DNA from: JAWXUK01 sp044432725
GTDB taxonomy: Bacteria > Bacillota > Clostridia > Oscillospirales > Oscillospiraceae
Reading direction: 5' to 3'
Assembly: GCA_044432725.1 (NCBI GenBank)
Contig: JAWXUL010000002.1
Coordinates: 62,001-126,000 of the forward strand
Length of the DNA: 64,000 nucleotides
The notes under the pieces are model-generated. The model was not told the origin of the DNA, made no database searches, and saw only the letters and a program-made list of their open reading frames with translations. Below are positions 52,120-61,694 of this stretch, in pieces. The translations under genes were made by a program, and so were the position numbers. The first letter of the stretch is position 1; every line of letters begins with the position of its first letter.

Positions 52120-52962
52120 TTAGTTTCCTACCGGCGTAGTTTGATAAACTTCAGGGTATATCTCCTTTAAAACGATGTGGGCATCATGGGCTAGTCCTTC
52201 TTCTTGAAAGATGCCAAAGACAGCAGAGCCAGAACCTGTCATAGATGCGTTCTGTGCGCCTAAAACTTTCATATACTTAATGATTTCTTTGATTTTTTCC
52301 CCTTCTGCCCCCAAGCCTTCCATCAAAACATTACATAAATAAGGAGAAATATCTTTTCCCTCTTCCAAGGCGTGAATGGCTTCTTCTGTCTTAGGTTTTG
52401 TTCCAATCTTTCCATGATCAATCTTTTCAAAGATTTCTTTTGTGGAACAGGCGAAATTCGGTTTTACGATTAAGATATGACAAGGGGATAATGAGGGGAG
52501 AGGAGTCAAAATTTCGCCAATGCCTTCCCCAAATGCTGTGCCTCCCATGAGGAAAAAGGGTACATCTGCCCCAATGGTTTCAGCAATATCCATAAGAGAG
52601 TCTATAGATAAAGGGTCCTTTTCCTCGTCATTGAGCAAGGTAAGGACTGCTGCTGCATTGCTACTACCACCCCCAAGACCTGCGAAAATTGGAATTCTTT
52701 TGTAGAGAGTAATTTCCACATTTTTCGGTAATTGTCCTTGATATTCCCAAAAGGCAAGGGTAGCTTTTACGGCTAGGTTTTTTTCTCCTGTGGGTAAGTG
52801 TTCCAAATTCGAGATCACAGTGACACCTCCACTATCTGTGAAGCGAAGGCTGACATCATCGTGGAGGCTGACTGTTTGAAAAATAGTTTCCAAATCGTGG
52901 TAAGCATTTTCTCTTTTCCCGATGATATCCAGTGTTAAATTGATTTTTGCATATGATTTCAT
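52120..52962 (-). CDS. ispE: 4-diphosphocytidyl-2-C-methyl-D-erythritol kinase
   Basis: A 280-residue GHMP kinase of the MEP isoprenoid pathway. The substrate motif SYAKINLTLDIIGKR at the N-terminus and the ATP loop PIFAGLGGGSSNAAAVL are complete, as is the late GSGSAVFGIF motif. It is 13 bases after the DUF1015 gene on the same strand, in a cluster with apgM. Confidence 0.95.
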   Translation of the reverse strand: MKSYAKINLTLDIIGKRENAYHDLETIFQTVSLHDDVSLRFTDSGGVTVISNLEHLPTGEKNLAVKATLAFWEYQGQLPKNVEITLYKRIPIFAGLGGGSSNAAAVLTLLNDEEKDPLSIDSLMDIAETIGADVPFFLMGGTAFGEGIGEILTPLPSLSPCHILIVKPNFACSTKEIFEKIDHGKIGTKPKTEEAIHALEEGKDISPYLCNVLMEGLGAEGEKIKEIIKYMKVLGAQNASMTGSGSAVFGIFQEEGLAHDAHIVLKEIYPEVYQTTPVGN

Positions 52963-52975
52963 CTTGTTTCCTGCT

Positions 52976-54238
52976 TTATCTTATTTTTCTGCTTTCATAA
53001 TAGTATTTTTTATCCAATGGCTCCCCTAAGGCAAAGGTCTTTTTGGGCAAAATACCATGATGAATCAAGGAGGGGAAGAATTGCTTTTTGTTTAGTTCAG
53101 GAAAGATAATACAAATAGTATTCTTCTTTTGACTTGCTTTTTTCCCTTCTTCTATGGAAAGGGTATAATCAATGGTATAATTTTTCCCTTTGGCTCGTTG
53201 ACTGGCTAGGAAGTTTTCGAAAGTATACATCTCTATGGGCGCCACAGGATTTTCCACAGTGAGTAGGGCTTCATGCTCCCCAAAATAATACTGAAAATCC
53301 TGTGAAGGGATATCATTTTCGGGAAACTGTTCCACAAACACACGGAAATCTCGCAAAAACTCCCTAGGGTCACAGGGGGAAACTACTCGGTGAAACGGCT
53401 TTAAGACCACAGCTTCTTGGTGCAGATTCACAAGCTCCACCATAGCATAACGAGAGGGGAGATTGCTCCATTCCTCTGGAGGAACAAGCTTTTTTTGTCT
53501 TTCGTAACATTCTTTCGCAGTGGCAAGGGCATGGGTGCCATCTCCTAGCGCTAATTGCAAGGTTTCCTTGGTCGTTTGATATTTATTTTGAAAATAATCT
53601 TTGTCACCTAGTTTTGCTGTAGCGGAGGAAATGAGTTCTTTGTTTTCACCCTCTAATAGGTATCCTTTTAAAGAACCTCCCTCTGTCATCAAAGAAAAGT
53701 CATATAATTTTTTCAGCTTTTCCCTTGGAATGTTCTCTAAAATGAAATTTTCTTCATCGTCTGCCAGTAAGACCACATGGGTGACTTCTAAGGGTGCATT
53801 TTTTCTGGCGGCCACTCTGGGAGGGATTCGTGAGGTTAGTATGGTTTCACTGGCTCGCACCAATGCTTTTCCCTTCACGCTGTAATCGTATTTTTCTAAA
53901 TCAATCATACCCATAACACCGAGACGTGTTTGACCGTTTTTTAATTTTCGTTCGACTAAAATCATGGCATCGTCATGTTGGTCAAAGATATTTTGTCTTA
54001 GATATTGTGTCATTGTGTTATTGACTGCCATGATGTCTGTTTCAATATCAGGGCCGTCTAAACAACTTTCAGGCAAAGTGAGTCTGAGTGTGGAAGGTTC
54101 TCTGCCCACGATATTTTCTACACTTTGCCAATAGGATTCTTCATTGATATATTGATCCGAGGCCAAAACAGCCCATTTTTCTTGGGCAACATTTGTTGGC
54201 AACAGGAAGTCTGTGGGAAGAAATGTAAGGTCTTTCAT
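52976..54238 (-). CDS. DUF1015 family protein
   Basis: A 420-residue soluble protein. Recognisable DUF1015 features are the N-terminal 'AQEKWAVLASDQYINEESYW', the central 'LGDGTHALATAKECYE' (in place of the usual ADGHHR) and the final 'IPPELNK'-like region. No enzymatic activity is established for the family. ATG 54238 follows GGGAG; the frame runs 18 codons further into apgM. It begins immediately after the apgM stop codon, suggesting coupling. Confidence 0.8.
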   Translation of the reverse strand: MKDLTFLPTDFLLPTNVAQEKWAVLASDQYINEESYWQSVENIVGREPSTLRLTLPESCLDGPDIETDIMAVNNTMTQYLRQNIFDQHDDAMILVERKLKNGQTRLGVMGMIDLEKYDYSVKGKALVRASETILTSRIPPRVAARKNAPLEVTHVVLLADDEENFILENIPREKLKKLYDFSLMTEGGSLKGYLLEGENKELISSATAKLGDKDYFQNKYQTTKETLQLALGDGTHALATAKECYERQKKLVPPEEWSNLPSRYAMVELVNLHQEAVVLKPFHRVVSPCDPREFLRDFRVFVEQFPENDIPSQDFQYYFGEHEALLTVENPVAPIEMYTFENFLASQRAKGKNYTIDYTLSIEEGKKASQKKNTICIIFPELNKKQFFPSLIHHGILPKKTFALGEPLDKKYYYESRKIR

Positions 54239-54239
54239 G

Positions 54240-55472
54240 CTACTCCCTTTCCTGAAAAAGAAGTGGCATACAAGTTGCTGCCCCGTCTTCAAATCTTGGT
54301 CCTTTTTCTCCAGCTGTCTCGCTGTAAGGAAGTCCTTTTTTGCTGTCTACTCTGCTGTCATAGATCAGGTAAGGAACATAATCTGCATCGTGACCTCTGG
54401 TTGCGATTAATGTTTTGTGGTCTGAAATGAGAAGCAAGCGGAAATCTTTCCCATCCATTTTCTGGACAATGGGTGCAATCACTTGTTGGTCAATGCGACG
54501 AATTGCTTCTATTTTTCCTTCTAAATCCCCAGCATGAGTACATTCGTCTGGGGCTTCGATGTGGATTGCCACAAAGTCATGGTCTTCTAGCAAGTTCATT
54601 GCCATGAAAACTTTTCCCTCGTAATTTGTTTCCAGCTCTCCTGTAGCGCCTGGAACGATGGGGGCTTTCAGTCCCACAAGCTTTGCAATGCCATGGCAAA
54701 GGGGGACAGCTGAAATCATGGCGCCTGTTTTCCCAAATTTTTCTCGGAAAGGAGATAGGGTCACTGCTGTGCCCTCTGCCCAGAACCAAATGCCATTGGC
54801 TGGAGCAAGGATTTTTTCTCGACGTTCCATGTTGAAGGGATGTTCGTTGAGAATTTCGTGGGCGATTTCCATCAAGCGAAGAAGATTTTCTGCTGTTTCG
54901 TTACCCTTAGGTAAATATTCACCACAAACTTCTCCTAAGTGGTCATGGGGAGGTGTATAAACTGCCCCTTCCACAGATCCTTTTTCTTGGACTGTCATGT
55001 GACGAAATGAAGGAGCTGGATGAATGGTGACCCCTTGTTTTTTGGCTTCTTCTGTGAATTTAGGGTTTGATAGTAGTATATCCAATACTTTTAATGCATC
55101 TTCCCCTTCAATGGAGCCGGCACAGTGAGAAAGGATTTTTTTCTGTGACATGGGAGCGTCTTTGTCCTCTAGGGAAACTAGATTACAACGATAAGCGATA
55201 TTTCCTTCTTGTAACAAAATATCAGATGCCGCTGCTTCTAATGGAGCTCTTCCTGTAAAATAGACATTGGGGTCATATCCCATAATGGATAAAATCGCTG
55301 TATCTGAACCAGCTGGCAATCCTTCTGGGCAGTTTTTCACCCAACCAACCGTCCCTTTTTCTGCAAGGGCATCAATATTAGGAATTTTTGTGTATTCCAA
55401 AGGGGTTTTATCTCCTAGTAAGTCCACAGCATTATCTGCCATTCCGTCACCTATGACTAAAATATATTTCAT
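54240..55472 (-). CDS. apgM: 2,3-bisphosphoglycerate-independent phosphoglycerate mutase, archaeal type
   Basis: A 410-residue member of the alkaline-phosphatase superfamily. The metal site VIGDGMAD and the catalytic Ser56 in PAGSDTAILSIMGYDP are present, and the closing 'SDHKTLIATRGHDADYVPY' matches the family. It interconverts 3- and 2-phosphoglycerate; the bisphosphoglycerate-dependent or long iPGM form may exist elsewhere. GGAGG lies about seven bases before the ATG. Confidence 0.92.
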   Translation of the reverse strand: MKYILVIGDGMADNAVDLLGDKTPLEYTKIPNIDALAEKGTVGWVKNCPEGLPAGSDTAILSIMGYDPNVYFTGRAPLEAAASDILLQEGNIAYRCNLVSLEDKDAPMSQKKILSHCAGSIEGEDALKVLDILLSNPKFTEEAKKQGVTIHPAPSFRHMTVQEKGSVEGAVYTPPHDHLGEVCGEYLPKGNETAENLLRLMEIAHEILNEHPFNMERREKILAPANGIWFWAEGTAVTLSPFREKFGKTGAMISAVPLCHGIAKLVGLKAPIVPGATGELETNYEGKVFMAMNLLEDHDFVAIHIEAPDECTHAGDLEGKIEAIRRIDQQVIAPIVQKMDGKDFRLLLISDHKTLIATRGHDADYVPYLIYDSRVDSKKGLPYSETAGEKGPRFEDGAATCMPLLFQERE

Positions 55473-55523
55473 CTTCTAACCTCCGTTTAGAATTGCCGAA
55501 ATTTAATTTTCGGCATCTTATTT

Positions 55524-56687
55524 TTAAAATTGTTGTAAAAAATGTGCCAATCTTTTCATGGCTTCTTGTAAGTCTTCTTGTGAGGATGCGTAACAGATGC
55601 GCACATAGTTCTCACCACCATCCCCAAAGGCTGTGCCTGGGATCACTGCTACGTTCTCTTCTAACAAGAATCTTTCACAGAAAGTAGCTGAATCCAGTCC
55701 TGTTTTTGAGATGTCAGGAAAGAGATAAAAGGCACCTTTTGGGGTAAAACAAGGAAGATTTAGTTCCTTTAACTTTTCCAAAAGAAACTCCCTGCGGATG
55801 TTATATTCCTCTCGCATTTCTCTTACGTCGTCTTCTCCAAATTGCAAGGCTTCCACGGCGGCATATTGACTGGTGCTAGGGGCTGACATGATGCCAAATT
55901 GATGGAGTTTTGTCACTGCAGCAATCAGGGGGGCAGGGGCACAGAGATAGCCCAGTCTCCAACCTGTCATGGCAAAGCTTTTAGAAAAGCCACCAACGAT
56001 CAGGGTTCTCTCTCGCATATCCTGAATATTTGCCAGAGAGACGTGGTTCCCTTCATAAGTAAGCTCGTTATAAATTTCATCAGAAATTACCATGATATCA
56101 GTCCCAGACAAAACTTTTGCTATGGCTTCTAAATCCTCTTTGTTCATAATCGCCCCTGTGGGATTACTGGGAAAGGGGAGAATCAGGACTTTCGTTTTTT
56201 CTGTAATGGCTGATTCTAATTCTTTTGCTGTGAGGCGAAAGTCATTTTCTGCTTTTAACTGAAGATAAACTGGAACTCCATGAGAAATCTGGGTCAAAGG
56301 TCCATAGCACACAAAGGAAGGTGTGGGGATAATCACTTCATCCTCTGGATTCAAGAGAACACGCAGTGCCAGATCAATGGCTTCACTGCCTCCCACTGTG
56401 ACCAAAATCTCATCTTTCCCTGAGTATTCAAGCTGAAAACGTTCTTTTAAATACTTCTGGATTTCTTTTCGGAGCGAGAGCATCCCAGCGTTGGAGGTGT
56501 ATTTGGTGTGACCTTTTTCCAAAGAGCGAATCCCTGCATCACGAATATGCCAAGGGGTTTGGAAGTCTGGCTCTCCGATGCCCAAGGAAATGGCGTCTCG
56601 TCTTTCTTCCAGTAAGTCAAAAAATTTACGAATGCCTGATGGGGCGATGGACTGAATGGCTTGGTTTAAAATTCCCTCATAATTCAT
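55524..56687 (-). CDS. Class I/II aminotransferase
   Basis: A 387-residue PLP enzyme. The PLP lysine is in GGFSKSFAMTGWRLGY, with GGSEAIDLALR, PFPSNPTGA and DEIYNELTYEG around it; the arginine that binds the substrate carboxylate is in YVRICYA. It belongs to the aspartate/aromatic aminotransferase group; the substrate is not determined. Its ATG overlaps the stop of the Lrp-type regulator by four bases, so the two are co-expressed. A hairpin TGCCGAAA/TTTTCGGCA follows the stop. Confidence 0.9.
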   Translation of the reverse strand: MNYEGILNQAIQSIAPSGIRKFFDLLEERRDAISLGIGEPDFQTPWHIRDAGIRSLEKGHTKYTSNAGMLSLRKEIQKYLKERFQLEYSGKDEILVTVGGSEAIDLALRVLLNPEDEVIIPTPSFVCYGPLTQISHGVPVYLQLKAENDFRLTAKELESAITEKTKVLILPFPSNPTGAIMNKEDLEAIAKVLSGTDIMVISDEIYNELTYEGNHVSLANIQDMRERTLIVGGFSKSFAMTGWRLGYLCAPAPLIAAVTKLHQFGIMSAPSTSQYAAVEALQFGEDDVREMREEYNIRREFLLEKLKELNLPCFTPKGAFYLFPDISKTGLDSATFCERFLLEENVAVIPGTAFGDGGENYVRICYASSQEDLQEAMKRLAHFLQQF

Positions 56688-57160
56688 AGGACAAAGGGCT
56701 CCCTTTCCTCAGTTTCTGGCAGAGCAAAACAGCTGTGATGTTCTTTGTATTTTTTCAGGATAAAGTGGGTAGATGTCCCTGTGACCCCCTTGATCAAGGC
56801 AAGGTGGGAACTGACGAACTCTGCCACTTCTTGCAAGGTACTACCAGAGATAATCACACTGAGGTCATAGTTTCCAGAACTCATTAAATAGACGCTTTCT
56901 ACTTGCTCGTAACGGCTGATGCGTTGGGCGATACGGTCAAAGCCTCCACTATCTTGAGGGGTGATTCGTACTTCGATAAGTGCTGTGATTTTTCCACATT
57001 TCCCCCAGTCTACAAGGGCTTGGTACCCACAAATCACGCCATCTGCTTCGTATTTTTGACGTTTTTCTTCTATTTCTCCTGTGGACATACCTGTTTGCTT
57101 GGATAATTCTTCTAGGGACAGGGTGGAATCTCGTTGGAGCAATGTTAACAAATCTTTCAT
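56684..57160 (-). CDS. Lrp/AsnC family transcriptional regulator
   Basis: A 158-residue regulator. The N-terminal helix-turn-helix is LSLEELSKQTGMSTGEIEEK, followed by an alpha-beta RAM ligand-binding domain (ALIEVRI, VESVYLMSSGNYDLSVII). It heads a two-gene operon with the aminotransferase and likely responds to an amino acid related to it. GGAGGT precedes the ATG. Confidence 0.9.
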   Translation of the reverse strand: MKDLLTLLQRDSTLSLEELSKQTGMSTGEIEEKRQKYEADGVICGYQALVDWGKCGKITALIEVRITPQDSGGFDRIAQRISRYEQVESVYLMSSGNYDLSVIISGSTLQEVAEFVSSHLALIKGVTGTSTHFILKKYKEHHSCFALPETEEREPFVL

Positions 57161-57191
57161 TTTCTACCTCCATATATACAAAATTATTTTT

Positions 57192-57220
57192 ATTATACTA
57201 CTTTTCTAAAAATAAATCAA
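57192..57220 (-). promoter_or_regulatory. Promoter of the Lrp-like regulator and aminotransferase
   Basis: Minus strand TTGATT, 17-nt spacer, TATAAT. Confidence 0.75.
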
Positions 57221-57273
57221 CCGTTTTCCTGAAAATCTTTTTTCTAAAATCACTTTTTTATCATAGAATAGGA

Positions 57274-57302
57274 TTGAAAAAAAAGTAAAATTGTGATATG
57301 AT
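57274..57302 (+). promoter_or_regulatory. Promoter of ogt
   Basis: TTGAAA, 17-nt spacer, TATGAT. Confidence 0.7.
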
Positions 57303-57335
57303 TAAAATTACCCCTAAGGATTGGAGGGATGCTGA

Positions 57336-57812
57336 TTGCACTTTTATCATCAATTTGATACTCCCGTTGGTTCCTTGGTTTTGGTAGCAAGCGAGTCCCA
57401 TTTGTTACGCCTCTATTTCCCCAATACATGCCCAAAAGAAATCAGAATGACAGCGACACCTTTGCTGAAAGAAGGGCAACAACAATTACTTGCTTATTTT
57501 TCAGGGGAATTAAGGGAATTTTCACTGCCATATCAAACAGAGAAATCGCAGACAGCCTGTCTTGGGGTACTGTCAGCCATTGCACAGATCCCCTATGGAG
57601 AAGTCTGGACTTATGGGCAAGTTGGCTCTTTTTCTGCTTATCCTCCACGGGCTGTGGGGCGAGTGTGCCACAGCAATCGCCTTCCCATCATTGTGCCCTG
57701 TCACCGAGTTTGTGGAAAAGATGGCACTTTAAAGGGCTATGCTGGGGGGCTATCTTTGAAAAAGTATCTCCTTGATTTGGAAAACCCCCATCATGGATAC
57801 ACCGTAAATTAA
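57336..57812 (+). CDS. ogt: Methylated-DNA--protein-cysteine methyltransferase
   Basis: A 158-residue suicide repair protein for O6-alkylguanine. The acceptor is Cys122 in IVPCHRVCG. The arginine finger and helix-turn-helix region reads YPPRAVGRVCHSNRLP, with 'CHSN' in place of the usual 'A-N-x-x-N' motif. The start is a TTG at 57336, eight bases after GGAGGG. The stop lies inside the 18-nt palindrome CCGTAAATTAATTTACGG, perhaps part of a terminator. Confidence 0.92.
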   Translation: MHFYHQFDTPVGSLVLVASESHLLRLYFPNTCPKEIRMTATPLLKEGQQQLLAYFSGELREFSLPYQTEKSQTACLGVLSAIAQIPYGEVWTYGQVGSFSAYPPRAVGRVCHSNRLPIIVPCHRVCGKDGTLKGYAGGLSLKKYLLDLENPHHGYTVN

Positions 57813-57919
57813 TTTACGGCAATTTATTTGTCCTTTGAGCAATGATAAGCATTTTCCTCTTAAAGGGAGAAAATACCATCTTTTCCCCCTTGATACACAA
57901 ATTCTATAAGGAGAATTTT

Positions 57920-59386
57920 ATGAAAAGCAAAACAAATCTCACTATGCTATGTGATTATTATCAGTTGACCATGAGTAATGGTTATTTTGAAACTGGCATT
58001 TCAGAGCAAATCTGCTATTTTGAAGTGTTTTTTCGTTCTGTTCCTGACAAAGGAGGTTTTGCCATTGCTGCTGGGTTGGCTCAAGTGGTGGAATATATTC
58101 AAAACCTTTGTTTTGACCAAGATGATTTAGATTTTTTAACAGAAAAAGGTATCTTTGCCTCTGATTTCCTCAAATATCTAGAAAATTTCTCTTTTCAGGG
58201 AGATATTTGGGCTGTGCCAGAAGGCACCCCTATTTTTCCTGGGGAACCCATTTTTGTGGTGCGAGCCAATGCCATTGAAGCGCAGTTTATCGAAACCTTT
58301 GTCCTTCTTTCTTTGAATCACCAAAGCTTGATTGCAACCAAAAGCAATCGCATAGTCCGTGCTGCTCAGGGGAAAACAGTGATGGAGTTTGGTTCTCGCC
58401 GAGCACAAGGGGCTCAAGGCGCTGTTTTGGGGGCTCGTGCATCATACATTGCCGGTTGTGCCGGCACAGCTTGCACCATGTCTGACCAAATGTTCGGTTC
58501 CCCTGCTGTGGGGACTATGGCTCATTCTTGGGTACAAATGTTCGACAACGAGTTAGAAGCATTTATTACGTATTGTAATATTTATCCCGAAAATTCCATT
58601 TTGTTAGTAGATACCTATGACGTGTTAAAGTCTGGTGTCCCCAATGCCATCCGTGCCATCAAAGAAATTTTGCATCCAAAAGGGATCAAACATTGTGGGA
58701 TTCGTTTGGATTCTGGGGATTTGACCTATCTTTCCAAAAAAGCACGTAAAATGCTTGACGATGCTGGCTTGGAAGATTGTAAAATCATTGCCAGTAACGC
58801 TTTGGACGAATATATTATCGAGAACCTGATTTTACAAGGGGCAGAGATTGATTCTTTTGGAGTGGGAGAGAGACTGATCACTTCTCGCTCGGAACCTGTT
58901 TTTGGTGGGATTTATAAACTAGTCGCTGTGGAAAAAGAGGGGCAAGTACTGCCAAAAATCAAAATTAGCGAAAATCCCAGTAAGATTACCACCCCTCATT
59001 TTAAAAAGGTCTATCGTATTTTTTCCAAGGAAACAGGGAAAGCAGAAGCGGATTTGCTATGTTGTTTTGATGAAGAGTTAGATCTGAGCAAGCCCTTAGA
59101 GCTTTTCGATCCTCTTGCCACTTGGAAAAGAAAAACCTATGAAGATTATACTATACGACCACTTTTAGAAGAAATTTATGTCAAAGGGGAGCTTGTTTAT
59201 CAAGTGCCTTCCATTGAAGAGAGCAGAAACTATTGTCAGAGAGAGATTTCTACTCTGTGGCAAGAAGTGAAGCGTTTTGAAAACCCCCATAAATATTATG
59301 TAGACTTGTCCCAGAAGCTGTGGGACATCAAACAAGAAATGTTAGAAAATCATAAAGCTGTCTCGGAAACAGAGATAGAAACTTGA
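57920..59386 (+). CDS. pncB: Nicotinate phosphoribosyltransferase
   Basis: The 488-residue enzyme forms nicotinate mononucleotide in NAD salvage. Family features seen are MLCDYYQLTMSNGYFETG, the catalytic-region EFGSRRAQG, and GIRLDSGDLTYLSKKARK. The start at ATG 57920 follows AAGGAG; the frame is open from 57842. It lies behind ogt and 30 bases before the FAH-family gene. Confidence 0.95.
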   Translation: MKSKTNLTMLCDYYQLTMSNGYFETGISEQICYFEVFFRSVPDKGGFAIAAGLAQVVEYIQNLCFDQDDLDFLTEKGIFASDFLKYLENFSFQGDIWAVPEGTPIFPGEPIFVVRANAIEAQFIETFVLLSLNHQSLIATKSNRIVRAAQGKTVMEFGSRRAQGAQGAVLGARASYIAGCAGTACTMSDQMFGSPAVGTMAHSWVQMFDNELEAFITYCNIYPENSILLVDTYDVLKSGVPNAIRAIKEILHPKGIKHCGIRLDSGDLTYLSKKARKMLDDAGLEDCKIIASNALDEYIIENLILQGAEIDSFGVGERLITSRSEPVFGGIYKLVAVEKEGQVLPKIKISENPSKITTPHFKKVYRIFSKETGKAEADLLCCFDEELDLSKPLELFDPLATWKRKTYEDYTIRPLLEEIYVKGELVYQVPSIEESRNYCQREISTLWQEVKRFENPHKYYVDLSQKLWDIKQEMLENHKAVSETEIET

Positions 59387-59416
59387 GATAACACACATGA
59401 TCAAAGGAGTAATGAG

Positions 59417-60301
59417 ATGAAATTTGTAGAATTAGGAACTGTTGAAGAAAATTTTGGTTTAATCTTTGATGAAGAGCCAGAACTAATTTATTCTTTTTCT
59501 GTTGGTTTTCCCACAAGAGTGGATCGCTTTCAGATTTATGAAAAAGTGTTCGGCTGGTTGAGCAGTGCAACAGAAGAAGAAGTGCGAGAAAAAGTAGTGG
59601 GGGAAAAGCCTCCTCTCTCTCTTTCTGAGGCTACCTTGCTCGCTCCCATCCCACGTCCCATTCATGATGTGATTTGCGTGGGGCTGAACTATCGTGACCA
59701 CATCACAGAGTGCAACCGTGGCTTGGACTTTATCGCACCAGAAGAACCAACTTATTTTTCTAAAAGAGCCAGTAAGATTTATACCCACGGGGAAACCATT
59801 CCTTCCTTGGTAGACGTTGACGAAAAATTGGATTACGAAGTGGAGCTTGCAGTGATTATTGGAAAAGGGGGCAAAAACATTCCTCCTGAAGAAGTGAAAA
59901 ATCATATTTTCGGCTATGCTGTGGGGAATGATTTTTCTGCAAGAACCATTCAAAAAGCCACTTCCCAATGGTCCCGAGGAAAGGGTCTTGATGGACTGAT
60001 GGCGATGAGTAGTGCCATTGTTCTGGCACAGGACATGGAGTTTCCTCCTAATCGAAAGATTCAATCCTTTGTGAATGGAGAACTGAGACAAAGCTCCACG
60101 ACCAATGATGTGCGTCACGACTTATCTTATCTCATTTCTCAATTTTCCCAAGGTACCACCTTGGAAGCTGGGGATATTTTCTTGACTGGCACCCCTGCTG
60201 GAGTGGCAATGGGCATGGATCAACCTGTTTATTTGAAAAAAGGCGATGTGGTACGTTGCGAAATCGACGGGATTGGTGTTTTGGAAAATACCATCGGATA
60301 A
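59417..60301 (+). CDS. Fumarylacetoacetate hydrolase family protein
   Basis: A 294-residue protein. The catalytic domain has CVGLNYRDHITE, metal ligands in DYEVELAVIIGK (ExE) and GYAVGNDFSARTIQ, and 'GDIFLTGTPAGVAMG'. These enzymes hydrolyse or isomerise 2-keto acid derivatives such as acylpyruvates or 2-hydroxyhepta-dienedioate; the substrate is not determined. AAAGGAG precedes the ATG. It ends at a strong terminator. Confidence 0.9.
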   Translation: MKFVELGTVEENFGLIFDEEPELIYSFSVGFPTRVDRFQIYEKVFGWLSSATEEEVREKVVGEKPPLSLSEATLLAPIPRPIHDVICVGLNYRDHITECNRGLDFIAPEEPTYFSKRASKIYTHGETIPSLVDVDEKLDYEVELAVIIGKGGKNIPPEEVKNHIFGYAVGNDFSARTIQKATSQWSRGKGLDGLMAMSSAIVLAQDMEFPPNRKIQSFVNGELRQSSTTNDVRHDLSYLISQFSQGTTLEAGDIFLTGTPAGVAMGMDQPVYLKKGDVVRCEIDGIGVLENTIG

Positions 60302-60324
60302 CCAGAACAATCAACACTGGACAT

Positions 60325-60360
60325 AAAAAAACGCCCTTCGAAAGAAGGGCGAATTTTTTT
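60325..60360. terminator. Bidirectional terminator between the FAH gene and rpsI
   Basis: An eight-bp stem CGCCCTTC/GAAGGGCG with a GAAA tetraloop, T tracts on both strands. Confidence 0.92.
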
Positions 60361-60371
60361 GTAGAAACGAA

Positions 60372-60776
60372 TTAACGTTTTGAAAATTGAGGTGCACGAC
60401 GGGCTGCTTTGAGTCCGTATTTTTTACGCTCTTTCATACGTGGGTCACGTGTGAGGAAGCCTTCAGCTTTTAGAGCAGGACGGTAATCTGGGTTCACCAA
60501 AAGTAGTGCACGAGAAATACCGTGGCGCAAAGCACCAGCTTGTCCAGTGACACCGCCACCTTTGACTGTTGCCACGATATCCACTTTTTCCAATTCACCA
60601 GTTGTCACCAAAGGTTGACGAGTGATCAATTTTAGGGTATCAAGACCAAAATAGTCATCAATATCACGATTGTTGATGGTAATTTTACCAGAACCACCTT
60701 GGAATACATGAACACGAGCCACAGAGGATTTCCGTCTGCCTGTGCCATAGAAATATGGTTTTTTACTTTGATACAT
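60372..60776 (-). CDS. rpsI: 30S ribosomal protein S9
   Basis: A 134-residue protein with the S9 signature FYGTGRRKSSVARVHVFQG, the central 'VKGGGVTGQAGALRHGISRALL' block and the basic C-terminal tail ending FSKR. It lies 12 bases after rplM, the universal L13-S9 pair. Confidence 0.98.
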   Translation of the reverse strand: MYQSKKPYFYGTGRRKSSVARVHVFQGGSGKITINNRDIDDYFGLDTLKLITRQPLVTTGELEKVDIVATVKGGGVTGQAGALRHGISRALLLVNPDYRPALKAEGFLTRDPRMKERKKYGLKAARRAPQFSKR

Positions 60777-60788
60777 AACGCTTCCTCC

Positions 60789-61223
60789 TTAATAATTGCC
60801 TGTCCAAGCGACAGGAGATTGTGCCTGATGCTCGTGGGCTTCATCTTTATAGATTTTCAGGCGAGTCATAGCCTTGCTACTGATAGAATTGCGTGTCAGC
60901 ATTCCTTTGACAGCAAGTTTCATTGCCATATCTGCTTTGGTCGCCATCAAGGTACGATAGCGAACTTCTTTCAGTCCTCCCACATAACCTGAGTGATGAC
61001 GATAGAATTTTTGATCTAGTTTTTTACCTGTTAGCACTGCTTTGTCTGCATTGATGATGATAACAAAATCACCACAATCTGCATGAGGAGTGAATTCAGG
61101 TTTGTGTTTGCCACGCAAAAGGTGGGCTGCTTGTGCGGCTGTTTTACCCAATGGTTTGCCTGCTGCATCTAGGATATACCATTGACGTGTAATGTTGCCA
61201 CTGTTTGCCATAAAAGTTGACAT
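60789..61223 (-). CDS. rplM: 50S ribosomal protein L13
   Basis: A 144-residue protein with WYILDAAGKPLGKTAAQAA, the central GDFVIIINADKAVLTGKK and YRHHSGYVGGL. The start at ATG 61223 follows AGGAGGA; the frame opens 32 codons upstream. A consensus promoter lies 100 bases upstream and the A/T-rich leader contains a CTAAAAAAA/TTTTTTTAG stem, possibly a ribosomal-protein leader element. Confidence 0.98.
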   Translation of the reverse strand: MSTFMANSGNITRQWYILDAAGKPLGKTAAQAAHLLRGKHKPEFTPHADCGDFVIIINADKAVLTGKKLDQKFYRHHSGYVGGLKEVRYRTLMATKADMAMKLAVKGMLTRNSISSKAMTRLKIYKDEAHEHQAQSPVAWTGNY

Positions 61224-61324
61224 AATGTTCCTCCTAAAATAATATTCTGTTGGGATATCTAAAAAAACTAAAAGTTGTGATTCTTTTTTTAGAGGCTTTC
61301 CCTTGGCTTTTTGAAGCATTTTGA

Positions 61325-61353
61325 ATTATACGCTAATTTACAAGGAGTGTCAA
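61325..61353 (-). promoter_or_regulatory. Promoter of rplM-rpsI
   Basis: Minus strand TTGACA, 17-nt spacer, TATAAT: perfect consensus, as expected for ribosomal protein genes. Confidence 0.9.
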
Positions 61354-61477
61354 GGGTATTTTAGAAATATTTTATTTTTTCTATGTATTCTCTTCTATTC
61401 GCTATTTTACTCTTTTAAACTTATGTATTCTCTCATTGCAAATTCTTTTTTGTCTCCTGTCTTTTGGCAATAGGAAA

Positions 61478-61511
61478 CCCCTAACCCTGATGAATCTCAG
61501 CGGGTTAGGGG
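61478..61511 (-). terminator. Probable terminator of the small membrane protein gene
   Basis: Ten-bp stem CCCCTAACCC/GGGTTAGGGG with a 14-nt loop; on the minus strand only a short T run (TTT) follows. Confidence 0.65.
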
Positions 61512-61523
61512 CTTGTGAAGGAC

Positions 61524-61694
61524 TTATTCTTCATAATCATCATAGTCAGAAACAGCCATACGATTTTTGAATTTTGCTTTGCCTGTGCTGGTAAAATCAA
61601 CCAAGCTATCCCAATATGCAACCACTACACAAACAGCAGCAGCAGCAGCCAAAGACAAAGCGATGACTTTTAGAACCAAACGTGTCATTTGCAT
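61524..61694 (-). CDS. Small single-span membrane protein
   Basis: The predicted product has 56 residues. It starts MQMTRLVLKVIALSLAAAAA with one hydrophobic segment, then a polar tail ending in the acidic DYDDYEE. An AAAGGAGGAG site lies eight bases before ATG 61694, which supports translation. The frame runs upstream to 61862 without a ribosome binding site. I do not recognise the family. Confidence 0.7.
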   Translation of the reverse strand: MQMTRLVLKVIALSLAAAAAVCVVVAYWDSLVDFTSTGKAKFKNRMAVSDYDDYEE